64,000 bases of DNA from Mytilus trossulus (Eukaryota > Mollusca > Bivalvia > Mytilida > Mytilidae): NCBI RefSeq assembly GCF_036588685.1, contig NC_086375.1, positions 11,525,916 through 11,589,915 of the forward strand, read 5' to 3'. Below the pieces are notes generated by a model. That model was not told where the DNA came from and made no database searches. It worked only from the letters and a program-made list of their open reading frames with translations. Shown one piece after another: positions 36,083 through 49,100 of this stretch (position 1 is its first letter; the number at the start of each line of letters is the position of its first letter). Position numbers and translations under genes: made by a program.

Positions 36083-39000
36083 CTATTGTTCTAAACGTTT
36101 TGAATTCCTACACACATCAGATATTTTTTCTAAAGCAGCTTTACAACTTTTGTCATCTTTGGCACAGCAGGAGATAACATGAAGATTAGGTGAACTTGGA
36201 AAGTCTATAGTCTTCTCCATTGCTTCTGGTTTCTCATCTAAAAATAGATTTTTTTTAAAACTTTTAGAAGAAGAATTAAGGTGGTACCTAACACTTCAGG
36301 GAGATAACTCTGTAAAATCAACAGAATGTTTTAATGACTTTGTGTTCATAAGGGAATTTAAGCTTCTCAATGATCAAAATAAGTGCTTGTCAAACTGCTA
36401 TATAACCAGTGTCATTTTCAGAATAAACGATTGGTACAAATTTTAAAAAAAAATCTATTTTTGTCAAAGGTTCAAAGTTACACTTTGTCAAAATTTTAAG
36501 AAAATTAAACGAGCCAAATTAATTTTAGTTAAAGTGTTAGGTAACACCTTAATAGATGAATTTTGTAATAAAATTGTGACTTTTAATTATGTGTGGTATT
36601 AAATCATCACTGTTTGTTTGATTATAGAAGTTCTAAATGGAGCTTTCTAGGGAAACCTTGCAGAGAATATATGGTAAAAATTCAAACATAAAACATATTT
36701 TTTGCTACTGAAACTGAACATTGACCTTGTGTGTGCAAGGAACATATTTGGAAGAAGTGTGTGGTTTTATGTTTGTAAAAAAATGAAATAAAAGTTTTTA
36801 AGAGCCTAAAATTTTCAACCATCATAATAATAGTTAAGGATATTAACTTTGCCTTAGCTTTGTCTACTTTTAAAAATATTTGTATTGGACAGAAGCAGTT
36901 TAAAGTGAGAGGGTTAGCCCTATAAAACAAGGTTTAATCCTGGCACTATTTTCTACATTTGAAAATGCCTGTACCAAGTCAGGAATTATGACAGTTCTTG
37001 TCCATTCGTTTTTAATGTGTTTTGTTATTTGATTTATGTGATTATGGACTTTCCAAATTGATTTTCCTCTAAATTCAGTATTTTTGTGATTTTACTTTTT
37101 AATTTAAATTTATATAAATGATTGATTTTGTTTTGTTTGGTTCATGAATTTTTATGAATGAAACCTACCAGTTATGTCAGATTTATTGAGTATAAGTACA
37201 CATGGAATGTCATCTAAATCTCTCTCCTGTAGAATGGAGGTGACATCTTCCCTCAGTGATTTCATAACATCTTTATCACTACTGTCCACGACTATAACTA
37301 ACACTGCAAAACAAGGGGGAGTAATTATGAATTAAATGAGATGTGTAATATACAGACAGGAGCAAACAGACAACACAAATTTGAAATAACTCAGACTTTG
37401 AGAATACAAAATAAAGTCTTCAAGAATAGATAAGTGTCTATACAATATTTCAAGCTTAAATTATTAAAGGCCTGACATCGTACAGCAACATACATGTACA
37501 TTTGCATGTCAAGATTAAAAATCAGTTGTTGATGCACATTAAGCAAACAACAATCTATCAATTTCAATTACTTTTTTTTTTGTTATTCTCAAATAGTTAT
37601 GACTCCTTTGACTTGATACAAAATAGGTGATGTCAGGATGTCAGAAAAAATATCCCAAAACAAAGTGAGGGCTCATAAATGTTTTTTTTATTTCTTTGGT
37701 TTTAACTAATATTTTTACATCTAGTAAATTCATTATTGAAAGGAATATATAATCTGTGTATTGCTGATGTATTAAATGTGATAAACATTGTATAACTATA
37801 GCAATATTTTGTTACATTGAAGTTTTGGGATTAGTAAAACGTTTTAAACTAAAAATATCATCATTTACAAATGTACTACAATTCCTGAAGATTATGTACA
37901 ATATAATTCTAAACCTGCCACTAAGTAGCCTCTCTAATCATGCAGGAAGATAATCAGTGAAATTATCATTCATTATCAAATAAAATGGAGATAAATATAT
38001 ACCATTAGTTCCATGGTAAAACTGTCTCCATCTTGGATGGTAATAGGGAGCACCACTCAAATCCCATACTATGTAGATTTGTCCTTTATGTTCAATCTTC
38101 TCAACATTAAAATCCTCTGTAGGTATTGGTTTTATGACAGAATCACACCCTAGCTTCCAACCATACAGCAAGCTTGTTTTACCTTTGAATAAAAAAATAT
38201 ATTCATATTAATAAACTTTATTATTTAAAATTGATTCCTTTATGCAAAAATCAATTATTCAACATGCAAACAATTCAAAGGAATCAAAATTGCAAACTGT
38301 CCTATTTAACACATCAGCGACAAGTGTTTTTTTTCCCATATGTCTTTACTGGTTTCTGTCACAGGCATAAAGGGAGTGGACCTCCATATTTCCGTAACTT
38401 TTTTGTGTGTTTGATTTTGCAACCCCACATAGGGGATGAGTATCCAAATTGGCATTTCTAAGCTACACCAACCAGCATCTGGATTTATAATTAAAATCAT
38501 TATTGAATGTCATCGGATCAGGAGTCAAACCATGAAACGTGTAATAAATGTCCCTTGTTACTTTTTAAACATTTTTATCTATACTTTAACCTTAATCTAT
38601 TTCCATTGATTTTAATCATAAACTTAGTTCAAGAATTTAATTTGTCTATGTTCCAAAGGGATAATTGAACTCGGAAGATACATGTTCCAAAGGGATAATA
38701 AAACTCGGAAGATGTTCCAAAGGGATAATAAAACTTGGAAGATACATGTTCCAAAGGGATAATAAAACTCGGAAGATACATGTTCCATCAGCATCCAGTG
38801 ATTATCACAAATACTCATTCTTTCAAAGAACTATCCAGGATTGGAATGCTCTTCTTCCTAGTTTCATATCAGCATCGCCAGTCAAGGCCTGTAAAGTTTT
38901 GATGACAAAGCTAAACTGAATTAACAAATTTTGGGGAGGGGGTGGTCTATTACTAAGACTAGTATGCATACCAAATCCATGGCAGTATAATCAGTTTGTT

Positions 39001-40076
39001 GATTGTGGCCATTATCTGACAGAAGCAGAATTCTATCATAAAATCCATTATATCAGTATTAACTGTAATTATAGTTTAAGTTAATACTTATATCAAAAAT
39101 ATTTAAAAACTAATAAAACATGTTAATCGAAACAATTTATTTACTATAAAATTGTGATAGTTTGTGTCATTACTTCATGTTTTATTCCTGATTCAATGAC
39201 GTTCAATAAGATAATTTGAAGCTGGTACATGAAGCCTATGACTGCTTATGAACGTGAATTTAACTATTTGTCCTCAACTGCTGTGTTGCCCAAAACACTA
39301 CGTTTATTTTTTTTATATGGGGACGAAGTCCCCAATTACGTTAGAAAAATCAAAAAAAAAAATCGGGAAAATTTCCCGAATTTTTTATTCTACTAATGAA
39401 CTCAAAATCGTTAACTTTTTTTTTCAGATCTACTTCCTGTTCCGGTTTTCCCCGCATTTGCGCAGATATCTGTCTTGTTTGCATGAGACTTTTAATTTTT
39501 TTTATAGTTATCAGTCTAGTAAAATTTAAGATTGGATCTCAATACAAGTTCAATTTTGATAATTGTTTGATATGAAAAAAAACGTTACCTGATGAAAGCG
39601 TTTCTTTTGTTTACATCGAATATGACGTCATAACTTAGAGAACGTCACAGCTAATTCTCTAACAACAGAACCAAAATCGGGAACGTTACGTACGGTATTT
39701 CGTTTTTTTTTTTATCAACATGATTGAATTAAAAAAAATAATACATACAGACTTCGTCCCCATTCACAGGTTATGCCTGCCTCATATTAGTAATTTATTA
39801 TTATATATTAAGCTTATCAAATATGTTCTTGCTCTTATCTGTACTATTTACTTATCTGTAAGATTTAACTATACACATCATAACAATATGATACCCTTCT
39901 ATTTTAATTTTCCACGTAAATAAATTAAATTATCAACTAAAAATATAAAAAGGGGGGGTGCGATTTATTTCATATTATTTTGTCATTGTACCTGCGCCGC
40001 TTTTCCCGAGCAACAATATTTTTTGTGGAAAGTCTATGACATTGTTAATATCAGGTCTTGTGCATGCCAGTCCCAT
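36083..40076 (-). CDS. Atypical Arf/ARL-family small GTPase (4 exons)
   Basis: Exons in transcript order: 39992-40076, 38003-38182, 37169-37303, 36083-36237; total 555 nt, 184 aa plus TAG, all phases closing. The protein starts MGLACTRP: Gly2 suits N-myristoylation and Cys5 palmitoylation. The P-loop is GKSGAGKTS, the switch I region IPTEDFNVEKIE, the guanine motif NKSD and the C-terminal nucleotide motif CCAK. The Arf switch II WDxGGQ is replaced by WDLSGAP followed by RWRQFYHG, so the glutamine needed for GTP hydrolysis is absent, and switch I has ED where Arf has IG. Human ARLs known to me do not match closely, so no symbol is given. A minus-strand AATAAA (TTTATT at 35926-35931) would end the transcript. 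Its start codon is 118 bp from a divergent plus-strand start codon at 40195. Likely role: a membrane-anchored, slow-cycling or GTP-locked regulator; this is inference. Confidence 0.88.
36276..36552 (+). mobile_element. TTAA-flanked inverted-repeat element, copy 3
   Basis: A forward copy of the element at 5268-5548, beginning TTAAGGTGGTACCTAACACT and ending GTGTTAGGTAACACCTTAA. It lies in the last intron of the Arf-like gene, just 39 bp beyond the final exon. Confidence 0.8.
38640..38919 (+). mobile_element. 3' end of a non-LTR retrotransposon ORF, with minisatellite
   Basis: The frame ending at 38919 contains YSFFQRTIQDWNALLP and SASPVKACKVL, the sequence type found at the extreme C-terminus of many animal non-LTR retrotransposon ORF2 proteins (SFFPRTIxxWNxLP). 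Just before it, four imperfect copies of a 30-36 bp unit beginning TGTTCCAAAGGGATAAT run through 38649-38790. The fragment sits inside intron 1 of the Arf-like gene on the opposite strand. It is a 5'-truncated, dead copy. Confidence 0.6.
39300..39770. mobile_element. Inverted-repeat element in Arf-like gene intron 1
   Basis: The motif GGGGACGAAGTCCCC near 39319 is itself palindromic, and its half GACTTCGTCCCC recurs near 39749. Both ends also carry ATCGGGAA next to homopolymeric A or T runs. This looks like a non-autonomous element bounded by short inverted repeats. No coding capacity was seen. Confidence 0.4.
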
Positions 40077-40194
40077 CTACATTATAATAATCACTAAATT
40101 GTAAATGTCAGAATAAAATTTGTTTATGTTGGAGACGCAAGGGAGATAACCGGAAGTTACAATATTACCTAAAACCCAAAAGAATATTTTAAAA
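40077..40194. promoter_or_regulatory. Short divergent promoter between Arf-like gene and TMEM86 leader
   Basis: Only 118 bp separate the minus-strand start codon at 40076 from the plus-strand ATG at 40195. The interval includes AACCGGAAGTTA (about 40149), an ETS-like core typical of bidirectional housekeeping promoters. No TATA box is evident. The assignment depends on the plus-strand exon being real. Confidence 0.4.
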
Positions 40195-43100
40195 ATGACC
40201 AACAGCCACGGTCCTGGAAAGTTGTACATAAAGTCGGTGAACAGGTAAGTTTATATGCAAATGCAGATACATATCTCTACCATCATTGCATGAACGAAAT
40301 GAACGAATTCAGACTTTGTGATATATAATTATGTGTCATAATTAGTTTACTTATGACGATTGCCGCTTTGTGCATAATAAAATGAAAAACAAACATCATA
40401 CCGTTTTCAAAAGTGTAAATAAAATCACCTTTGGTAAAAAAAAAGAAGACTGTTTTTATTTCCAAACACAAAAGAAAATATGTTCTTTAAAAGAATTTTG
40501 AAATTGGGTGATATATAATAACTTCAATCATCAACACGAAAAGGAAAATTTACAAACGGGAAATAAAAAGAGCAAGCCGAACATTGTCCTCTTTTAATTT
40601 ATCATCATTTTCAAGCAATTTTTAAATGTCATTGATATTCTTTTAATTGTCAACACAAGAACAGAGTATCCTAAATGTTGAACCCATACCTAGTTAGGAT
40701 ACATTTCACTAACATATTTTTGCGATTGCATGGTGCTATGCTTGTTTAATTTATTGCATTTCTATATATATATATGTCGATGTCAAGCGTTTGCGTAATT
40801 GTCGCGGCTTGTATTATAAAGATTTACAAAATGTGCCTGTTTAATCGGAGTGCTTATACGGATTAACGGTATCAGTTTTTTATTTAATAATAGTACATCA
40901 ATGTATTACAAACAGAAGAACCTAACTATACACACGCAAGTTGTGTTAGTCGGTAGTTGTGTAATGTACATGCCTATCCCAAGTCAGGAGCCTGGAGGTC
41001 AGTGGTTGTCGTTTGTTTATGTGTTACATATTTGTTTTTCCTTCATTAATTTAAATAAATAAGGCTGTTTAGTTTTCTCGTTTGAATTGTTTTACATTGT
41101 CATTTTGGGGCCTTTTGCAGGTGAGTATGTGATATGGGATTTGCTCCGGCATTGTTGAAGACCGTACTGTGACCCAAAGTTGTTGATTTCTGTGTCATTT
41201 TGGTCTCTTGTGGAGAGATGTCTCATTGGCAATCATACTACATCTTTTTTTATAATTAGTCGGTATTATGTTTTCGTTGATCTGTCCGTCAATCCGTCAA
41301 TTCTGTGTTAGTCATCGTATGCAAATCAGGGCTCTGAAACCAAACAACAAAATTTCAGGAAGAATTGAAGATCATTGTAGATAATAAAGACATACTATGC
41401 AGATGCACATATCGCCGGGTAGGAAATTATGGTTCATTTTTTTCTATGAGTTATACCCCTTAACTTTAAAATCTTAGTCAAATAAAGTTTTGATTTTTCT
41501 ACCCTGTATACTACATTGCCTCACATTCTCATTAAGAAAAAAAAATCACCCACCTAATTAAATTGGCATTTAAAAAGTCAGAATGTGAAATATATGTTCC
41601 AACTCTTTTAGGTCATTTTTTAGTAGCAATAAACAAAAACAAAAAATGTCAATTGGACATGCTTTGATACTATATATGCCCTTGAATTTTTACTAGATAA
41701 CATTTTTGTTCGCTTTGGAGATTCCGTATATCGTCAGGTTATCGGAATTCCAATGGGTACTAACTGTGCACCACTTATTGCGGACCTGTTTTTGTATTGC
41801 TATGAGTTACAATTTATGACAAAAATCAGCAAAGACCCATCGAAACAATATCTGATAAACAAATTTAATAATACTTTTCTATATTTGGATGCCATTTTGG
41901 CTCTCAATAATGACGACTTTAGTATGTATACTAAAGAAATTTATCCTGTTGAACTTACTTTAAATAAAGCTAATACTAACAATGACCACTGCCCTTTCCT
42001 CGATCTTGATACCTATATCACTTACGGAAAGCTTTATACCAAAATTTATGATAAAAGAGATGATTTTTCATTTCCTATCGTTAATTATCCCTTTTTAGAT
42101 GGTGACGTTCCCTTGTCACCATCTTACGGTGTTTATATATCTCAACTTGTACGATTCGCTAGTGTATGTAACAATGTTTTAGATTTTGACGAGAGAAATT
42201 TATGTATTACTGAAAAATTATTACACCAGGGTTTTCGATATCACAAACTAGTCAAAACATTTACTAAATGTTATCATCGGTATAAGGACATCATTCATAA
42301 ATATAGCTCAACGTGCAGACTTCTTATACGTTTAGGTATTTCACATCCATTTTTTTATGGAAATATTCTTTATAAAGCACAAAAATGTCAGTATTCACCG
42401 CAGAAACTAACAAAATGTTTAAATAGACTTATGAAGAAGGGATATAGTTAGGATACTGTTGCCAGGTCATTTAAGATTGCATATTTTGGCGTTAATATTG
42501 ATTCACTAATAGGGTATTTGCATCGGAACTAAACACATTTATTAAAAAACAGTTGTTGGTATGACTCGGGGTATGTTCTTCTCATATATGTTATGATGGT
42601 ATGATACTAAACCTCTAGCGGGAAAGATTGTGCCTGATATTCATTTGATGAAATCATAATCTTTCAATCAGTTTAATTGAAGTCTGGAGCTGGCATGTCT
42701 GTTGTTATTTATGTATAATTGTCATTTTGTTTATTTTCTTTGGTTACATCTTCTGACATCAGACTCGGACTTCTCTTGAATTGCATTTTAAATGTACGTA
42801 TTGTTATGCGTTTACTTTTCTACATTGGCTAGAGGTATAGGGGGAGGGTTGATATCTTATAAACATGTTTAACCCCGCCACATTTTTGCGCCTGTCCCAA
42901 GTCAGAGGCCTCTGGTCTTTGTTAGTCTTGTATTATTTTAAATTTAGTTTCTTGTGTACAATTTGGAAATTATTATGGCGTTCATTATCACTGAACTAGT
43001 ATATATTTGTTTAGGGGCCAGCTGAAGGACGCCTCCGGGTGCAGGAATTTCTCGCTACATTGAAGACCTGTTGGTGACTTTCTGCTGTTGTTTTTACTAT

Positions 43101-46100
43101 GGTCGGGTTGTTGTCTCTTTGATACATTCCCCATTTCCATTCTCAATTTCACTACTTAATCATTTTGACATCGCAACTCTTCTGAAACCACAAAACAAAG
43201 TTTGCAAAACTTTATGATAAGGACATTCTATGTAGACGTGCATATCGACAAGAATTATGATTCAATTTTTGTCTATGAGTTATGCCCTTTGAACTTAGAA
43301 TTTTGACCTAAATATTCTACTGCAGCAATTTTTTTATAGCAACTCCCATGAAACTGACAACGAAATTTCATGAAACTTTCAGATACTCCGGACATATTTT
43401 AGATATATATGTATGTGTTCATCCACAGGGAGTTACGATTCAATGTTTTTTTTCTAGGAGATGTGCCCCTTTGGGTTTACAGTTTGGGCAATAATTAACT
43501 AGATACATTGTATGCATCATGCTACGTTAGACAAATCCAGACAGCAAAACATTAATGATAGGGAAGGACACAATCGCGCATATTTTAGAGATCAGACGAT
43601 TCTTTGAGTATAGTTTTTGAGATAATAGGCAAATCTTTTACCTCTGTGTTTTATTTTTTGCTACAGCGACCTTCTTATTGATGGTTGAAATTCCCAGATA
43701 TGCTTTTAAAACTATGACTATCATAAAAATTAAGGTAAAATATGGAAAATATAAGAGAAAGCAGTTATTAGAGAAAATTTAAAAAAAATGTATACTAAGA
43801 CGGACGGACGGACGGACACCACACTGATTATAACATCAGGTCATTATGACGGCTTTGTGAATTAAAAGTCCGTTAGTAGGATGTCACATTCAGTATCGAT
43901 TGAACTATCGACTGTTTGTTGAATCATAGATCTAAGATTAAATCAATGTGGTTTGTCACGAAGTATGATTTTTTTATACTTAAATAAGAAATTTGTATCA
44001 AGAACTTAGTAGAAAAAGGGCAATCATGAATAACTAGAAGCTAAATTGTTCTGTCAATATGTGAAGCATTCAATTACACATACGGAATAGTATAATAAAT
44101 GTAGAGGATAGATAAAACCCCAAGTTTTAATATTAATGTAAACTAGTGATGATTGCGTATGAAAATTTATGATACTTATATTATTTATCTTTTGCTCCAA
44201 AGCTGACTGATTACATTGTCGCGTGTGATGTCAAATAATCTTCTGAGTGTTTTTTCATACATTGTATACATCATTAGATAAACAGACTCTGCAATTGATG
44301 CACCTGTCCTAAGTCAGGAATCAGATGTTCAGTGTTTGTCGTCTGTTTATGTGATTCATAGGTGTTTCTCGTTTTTCGTAAGTGTATAGAAAAGACCGTT
44401 GGTTTTCCCGTTTGATTGGTTTGACACTAGTAATTTTTGGGGCCTTTTATAGCTTGCTGTTTGGTGAAGGCAAAAGCTCCGTGTTGAAGGCCGTACCTGG
44501 ACCTGTAATGGTTAATTTTTATAAATTGATACTTGGATGGAGAGTTGTCTCATTGGCACTCATACCACATCTTTTTATATTTATCTATCCTTTTACCCTT
44601 ATATTCAACATTTAGTTTGTACTTACATTTTCTTTTTGATGTAAATGATCCACAAATCTTGGAAGTTTTTTTTAATTTAACATTTGTATTTGTATTCTGG
44701 CATTTTGCTTTTTTCAACAAACTGAAAACGCCATTGGAAAAAAAAAGCAACCGAAAAATGACTGTTACTGGATACTTAAAAATTCCAAAGATTTTTTTAG
44801 AGTACATACAATCTAACTCTCTTTCATCTTGTAACAGTATTAACACATTTGACTTTACTTCTCTTTACACAAATATTTCACATTCCAAACTAAAAGACAA
44901 ATTAAAAGAGTTGGTATAACTTTGCTTCATAAAAAAGAATGGTCAACGTAGATACAAGTATCTTGTTTTAGGGAGGGATAAATCCTACTTTGTAAAGAAT
45001 CACTCTGATTCAAACAAAAAATTATCTGAAACCGATATTATCAAGATGCGTGATTTCTTGATTGACAAAATATTTGTTACGTTCGGAGGACGTGTTTTTC
45101 TACAGACTGTCGGCATCCCAATGGAAACAAACTGTGCCCCTCTACTTGCTGACTTGTTTTTTTATTATTATGAGGCTTACTTCATGCAGGAACTTGTTAG
45201 GAAGAAAGATAAGCAGTTAGCAATATCCTTTAACTCTACTTTCCGCTATATAGATGACGTTCTTTCACTAAACAATTCAAAATTTGGTGACTATGTGGAA
45301 CGCATCTATCCAATCGAATTTGAGATAAAGGATACTACAGATACAGTTAAGTCGGCTTCATATCTTGACTTACATCTAGAAAATTGACAATGAGGGTCGG
45401 TTGAAGACAAAAATTTACGACAAAAGAGATGATTTCAGCTTTCCAATTGTGAACTTTCCGTTTCTAATTAGCAACATTCCAGCAGCACCTGCATACGGGG
45501 TATATATCTCCCAATTGATAAGATATTCCCGTGCTTGCATTTCCTACCATCATTTTCTTGATAGAGAGTTACTGCTCACATGGAAGCTATTAAACCAAGA
45601 GTTCCAAATGGTGAAATCACCCCTTCGTAAATTTTACGGACGCCATCACAAGTTGGTTGACCGTTATGCTATAACCGTTTCACAAATGATATCGGATATG
45701 TTCCTTACGTCGTAACTACAATCCCCTTCCCTTTCATGAATTTGACTATTTACCGGATTTGTAATCACATAAGCAACACGAAGGGTGTCGCATGTGGAGC
45801 AGGATCTGCTTACCCTTCCGGAGCACCTGAGATCACCCCTAGATTTTGGTGGGGTTCGTGTTTTTTATTCTTTAGTTTTCTATGTTGTGTCATGTATACT
45901 ATTGTTTTTCTGTTTGTCTTTTTCATTTTTAGCCATGGCGTTGTCAGTTTTTTTTTAGATTTATGAGTTTGACTGTCCCTTTGGTATCTTTCGTCATTCT
46001 TTTAGTTACCATTATGTTATCTGCACAGTCAATATTCTACAAATTACATTTATTGCTAATAATTAATCTGATCTCTTCCTAAATGTGTAATATTTGTCGC

Positions 46101-49100
46101 TAGATATCTGACCAGCACCAATCCATCTTTTGGCGTTTGGTGTCATTGATTATCGCAGGATACGCTAGAAGAGCGCTTTAAAACATAAAGCTTTATATTT
46201 TACGTTGATAAACTTTTTAACTGATCTTGTATACAGTTAGAAGCATGTCAACAGGACCTTCCGTAGTTGATAAAAGTATTCACATACATACCATTTAACT
46301 ACTTAACGATTAGTTATGTAAATAGAGAATGAAAATGTGGAATGCGACAAAGAGACAACAACCCGACCAAAGAGCAGAAAACATCCGAACAGTACATGTA
46401 TTTAATATTTCCATTGAAACCTGAGACACGCTCCTTTGATTGAATGCAGTTTTAAAGAAATATCCAGTTTCTTTATGTAACTGATTACAAAACAGACATA
46501 CCTACATATTGATTAACAAGACAACAAAGCATGATATACCATGTGCTATTTTATTCACGTTCTTATCTTTCTAAGATCTATATGAACTGTAGAAATACTC
46601 AATCAATAATCTAGACAACTACAACTTTACCGCTGACAAATGAGCTTACTTTGTAAAGCTTAATAGCATGTGATTTGAGAAAGTTAGGTACTGCCAGTAC
46701 AATCAATAATTGTTTCTGATGTAACTTCGTTGCGCAGGTTAGTTGTCAGAATCAAGGACATTGTTGCGCTAGCCTTGAACAGTGAAGCCGTAATGGTGAT
46801 ATCTGATAGCGACATTCAAAGGTAAGTAATAGCAATGCAGTAGAATTTTATTATTGTACATTATTTGTTTTTCTGTTAAAACGAGTAAGATTGCAGAGCG
46901 TTATATTTGCTATTTTAAAATGTTTTTGATTGACCGCTTATCTATCTGATGACGCATTGGTATCTGATGATAGATGATATTCTAGAAATATTTGATTTTA
47001 TATAGAAACAATAGAGGCTAATTTAACATGTTTCTTCACAATATACCAGATATTTATGATATACAGTAGTTTTGCTTTAAATAAGTGATGTTTTATAAAA
47101 TAAGTATTTGAAGAAACCCATTAATTTTCAAATTTCTTTATACTTGTAATCACCATTGGTATCTTGTCATTGTCGACCTCATCGAATATCTCAATAAAGA
47201 TATCCCCTTAAAAGATTTAGTAGCTGAACCGTGCAGTTTTTGCTGATACATGGTGTAGAATTCTGTGTAAATATTGATAAACAATTTTCAAGCGTGGGAT
47301 GAACGTACACTAGAGAATATATAAGAATAAAAAACGTTTAAAAATGTCCCCGTAAGTCAATTTTCTGAAGAAGAAAAAACACTTACCCACTCGTTCGGAA
47401 AAGTATACGATTGAAACAGATTGTCGCATGCCATGCCATGTATGATAATGGATTGCTTGATTGATTGTTGGTTGCTTAACGTCCAGTGGCAAATATATAA
47501 TGAATGTTCAGGACGATTTTTTTTTAACTAGAAACAAAAAATAAGTCATGTAATAGAGGCAGTGTGGCAAATTTGGAATGCCACGGGAAAATAAGGATAT
47601 ATTGAATAGGGACAGAAATTTAGCCTGGCAACAAATCACAAAAGGAACACATAGATTTTTTGCAAGGGTTCTTAACGGGGTTTGTACTCTCTTTACACGA
47701 AGCTTCGAATTTAACGTCTCTTTTCTGGCTTGACATCGAGTCTCGTAAGATGGAGCTCGATGGAACATGAGATCATCGATAATTGACGATAGAACATTTG
47801 ACAATCGATCATAACGAACGAAAAACTCTCGGTTAAAAATGAAAATTAAGGGGGGAGGGACTAGCTTACATTGTTTGCCTGCAACTATTTTTAAAACCGA
47901 AGATATGTCGCTTAGCATAGTTGATCATACATTTCTTGTGTTTTTCTGTGTGTTGGGTTGCTGTTCATTTTTATGCATATATATGATAATAACATATAAG
48001 GGTTGTTGTATGGTCTTTCAATACTATCTATTTCAAAGTAAAGAACGTACACTTCGCAGCTAAGTAGGCATACAAAACATACAAATAAGAATAGTAGAAT
48101 AAGCTAAAGTACTTTATTATCCAGATTTTGAAGGGCAATGCCCTTTAAAGGAGAATAGTTAATGGATTTATCCACATGATGCGTCGAAGACGTTCAGCGT
48201 TACTAAGAGGAGAAACAATCCATATTTAATATTTTATTGGTATATTTATGGCATAGTATATTTAAATTTTTTATATACGGACCGTAAAATATGAATGTAT
48301 AAAGATCGAAAGATCAAGTTTAATTTTAAGTAAAACAGTGCCAAATATACGTAGACACCTGTTCAATATTTATAATACGCAATTGTGCAATATGTAAGCT
48401 TTGTACAATGAAGGTCGATTTAATAACAATCCGAACTAAGTTTGATTTAGTTTACAATTTATTGAAAGTGAAAGGTAAAGCTATTAATGTATTTAAATCT
48501 CGTTTGTACCTTATTTGCAACCACATGACTAAATATTATATTAAGTTTACTGCATAGATTCGCTGATAATATATTCAAGGTGAGTAAATATTAATTTTAT
48601 CTTTGTCTGTCTGAGTGTCGACACACCCCATTGTACACATTATATCAAGGATATCCGTACTTGAAATATGGTAGGTGAAATTTTATATCTTTGTAGTTTA
48701 ACAATTTTTTCAAAACATTCATTAAAAAATTTGATGATTAATAATTTGCACAATGCGCAAACGTTAAAGAACTTTTAACAAATGGTACTTGTTCGATATT
48801 GTGTAACACTCTGAACATTTTATGTCAATAAGCGTTTTATTCGCTCGTATTTGCCAACCTGTTGTCAAAGAACCAGGTTTAGTTTTCAATGAAGTGGTGT
48901 CACTTATTGATATTGTCATATTATAGAGAATCGAAGCTATATTTCCGGGTTCATTATTTAGAATAAGCAATTGATGATTTTTTTTATCGCAATCTTTTCT
49001 TATACTTCTATCAATGTAATCTCACATCGAATCTTATTTCGGTGGCCTTTATTGGTCCGATAATCATATTGCTCCAATATCTGTCTGCCAGGATTATCAT

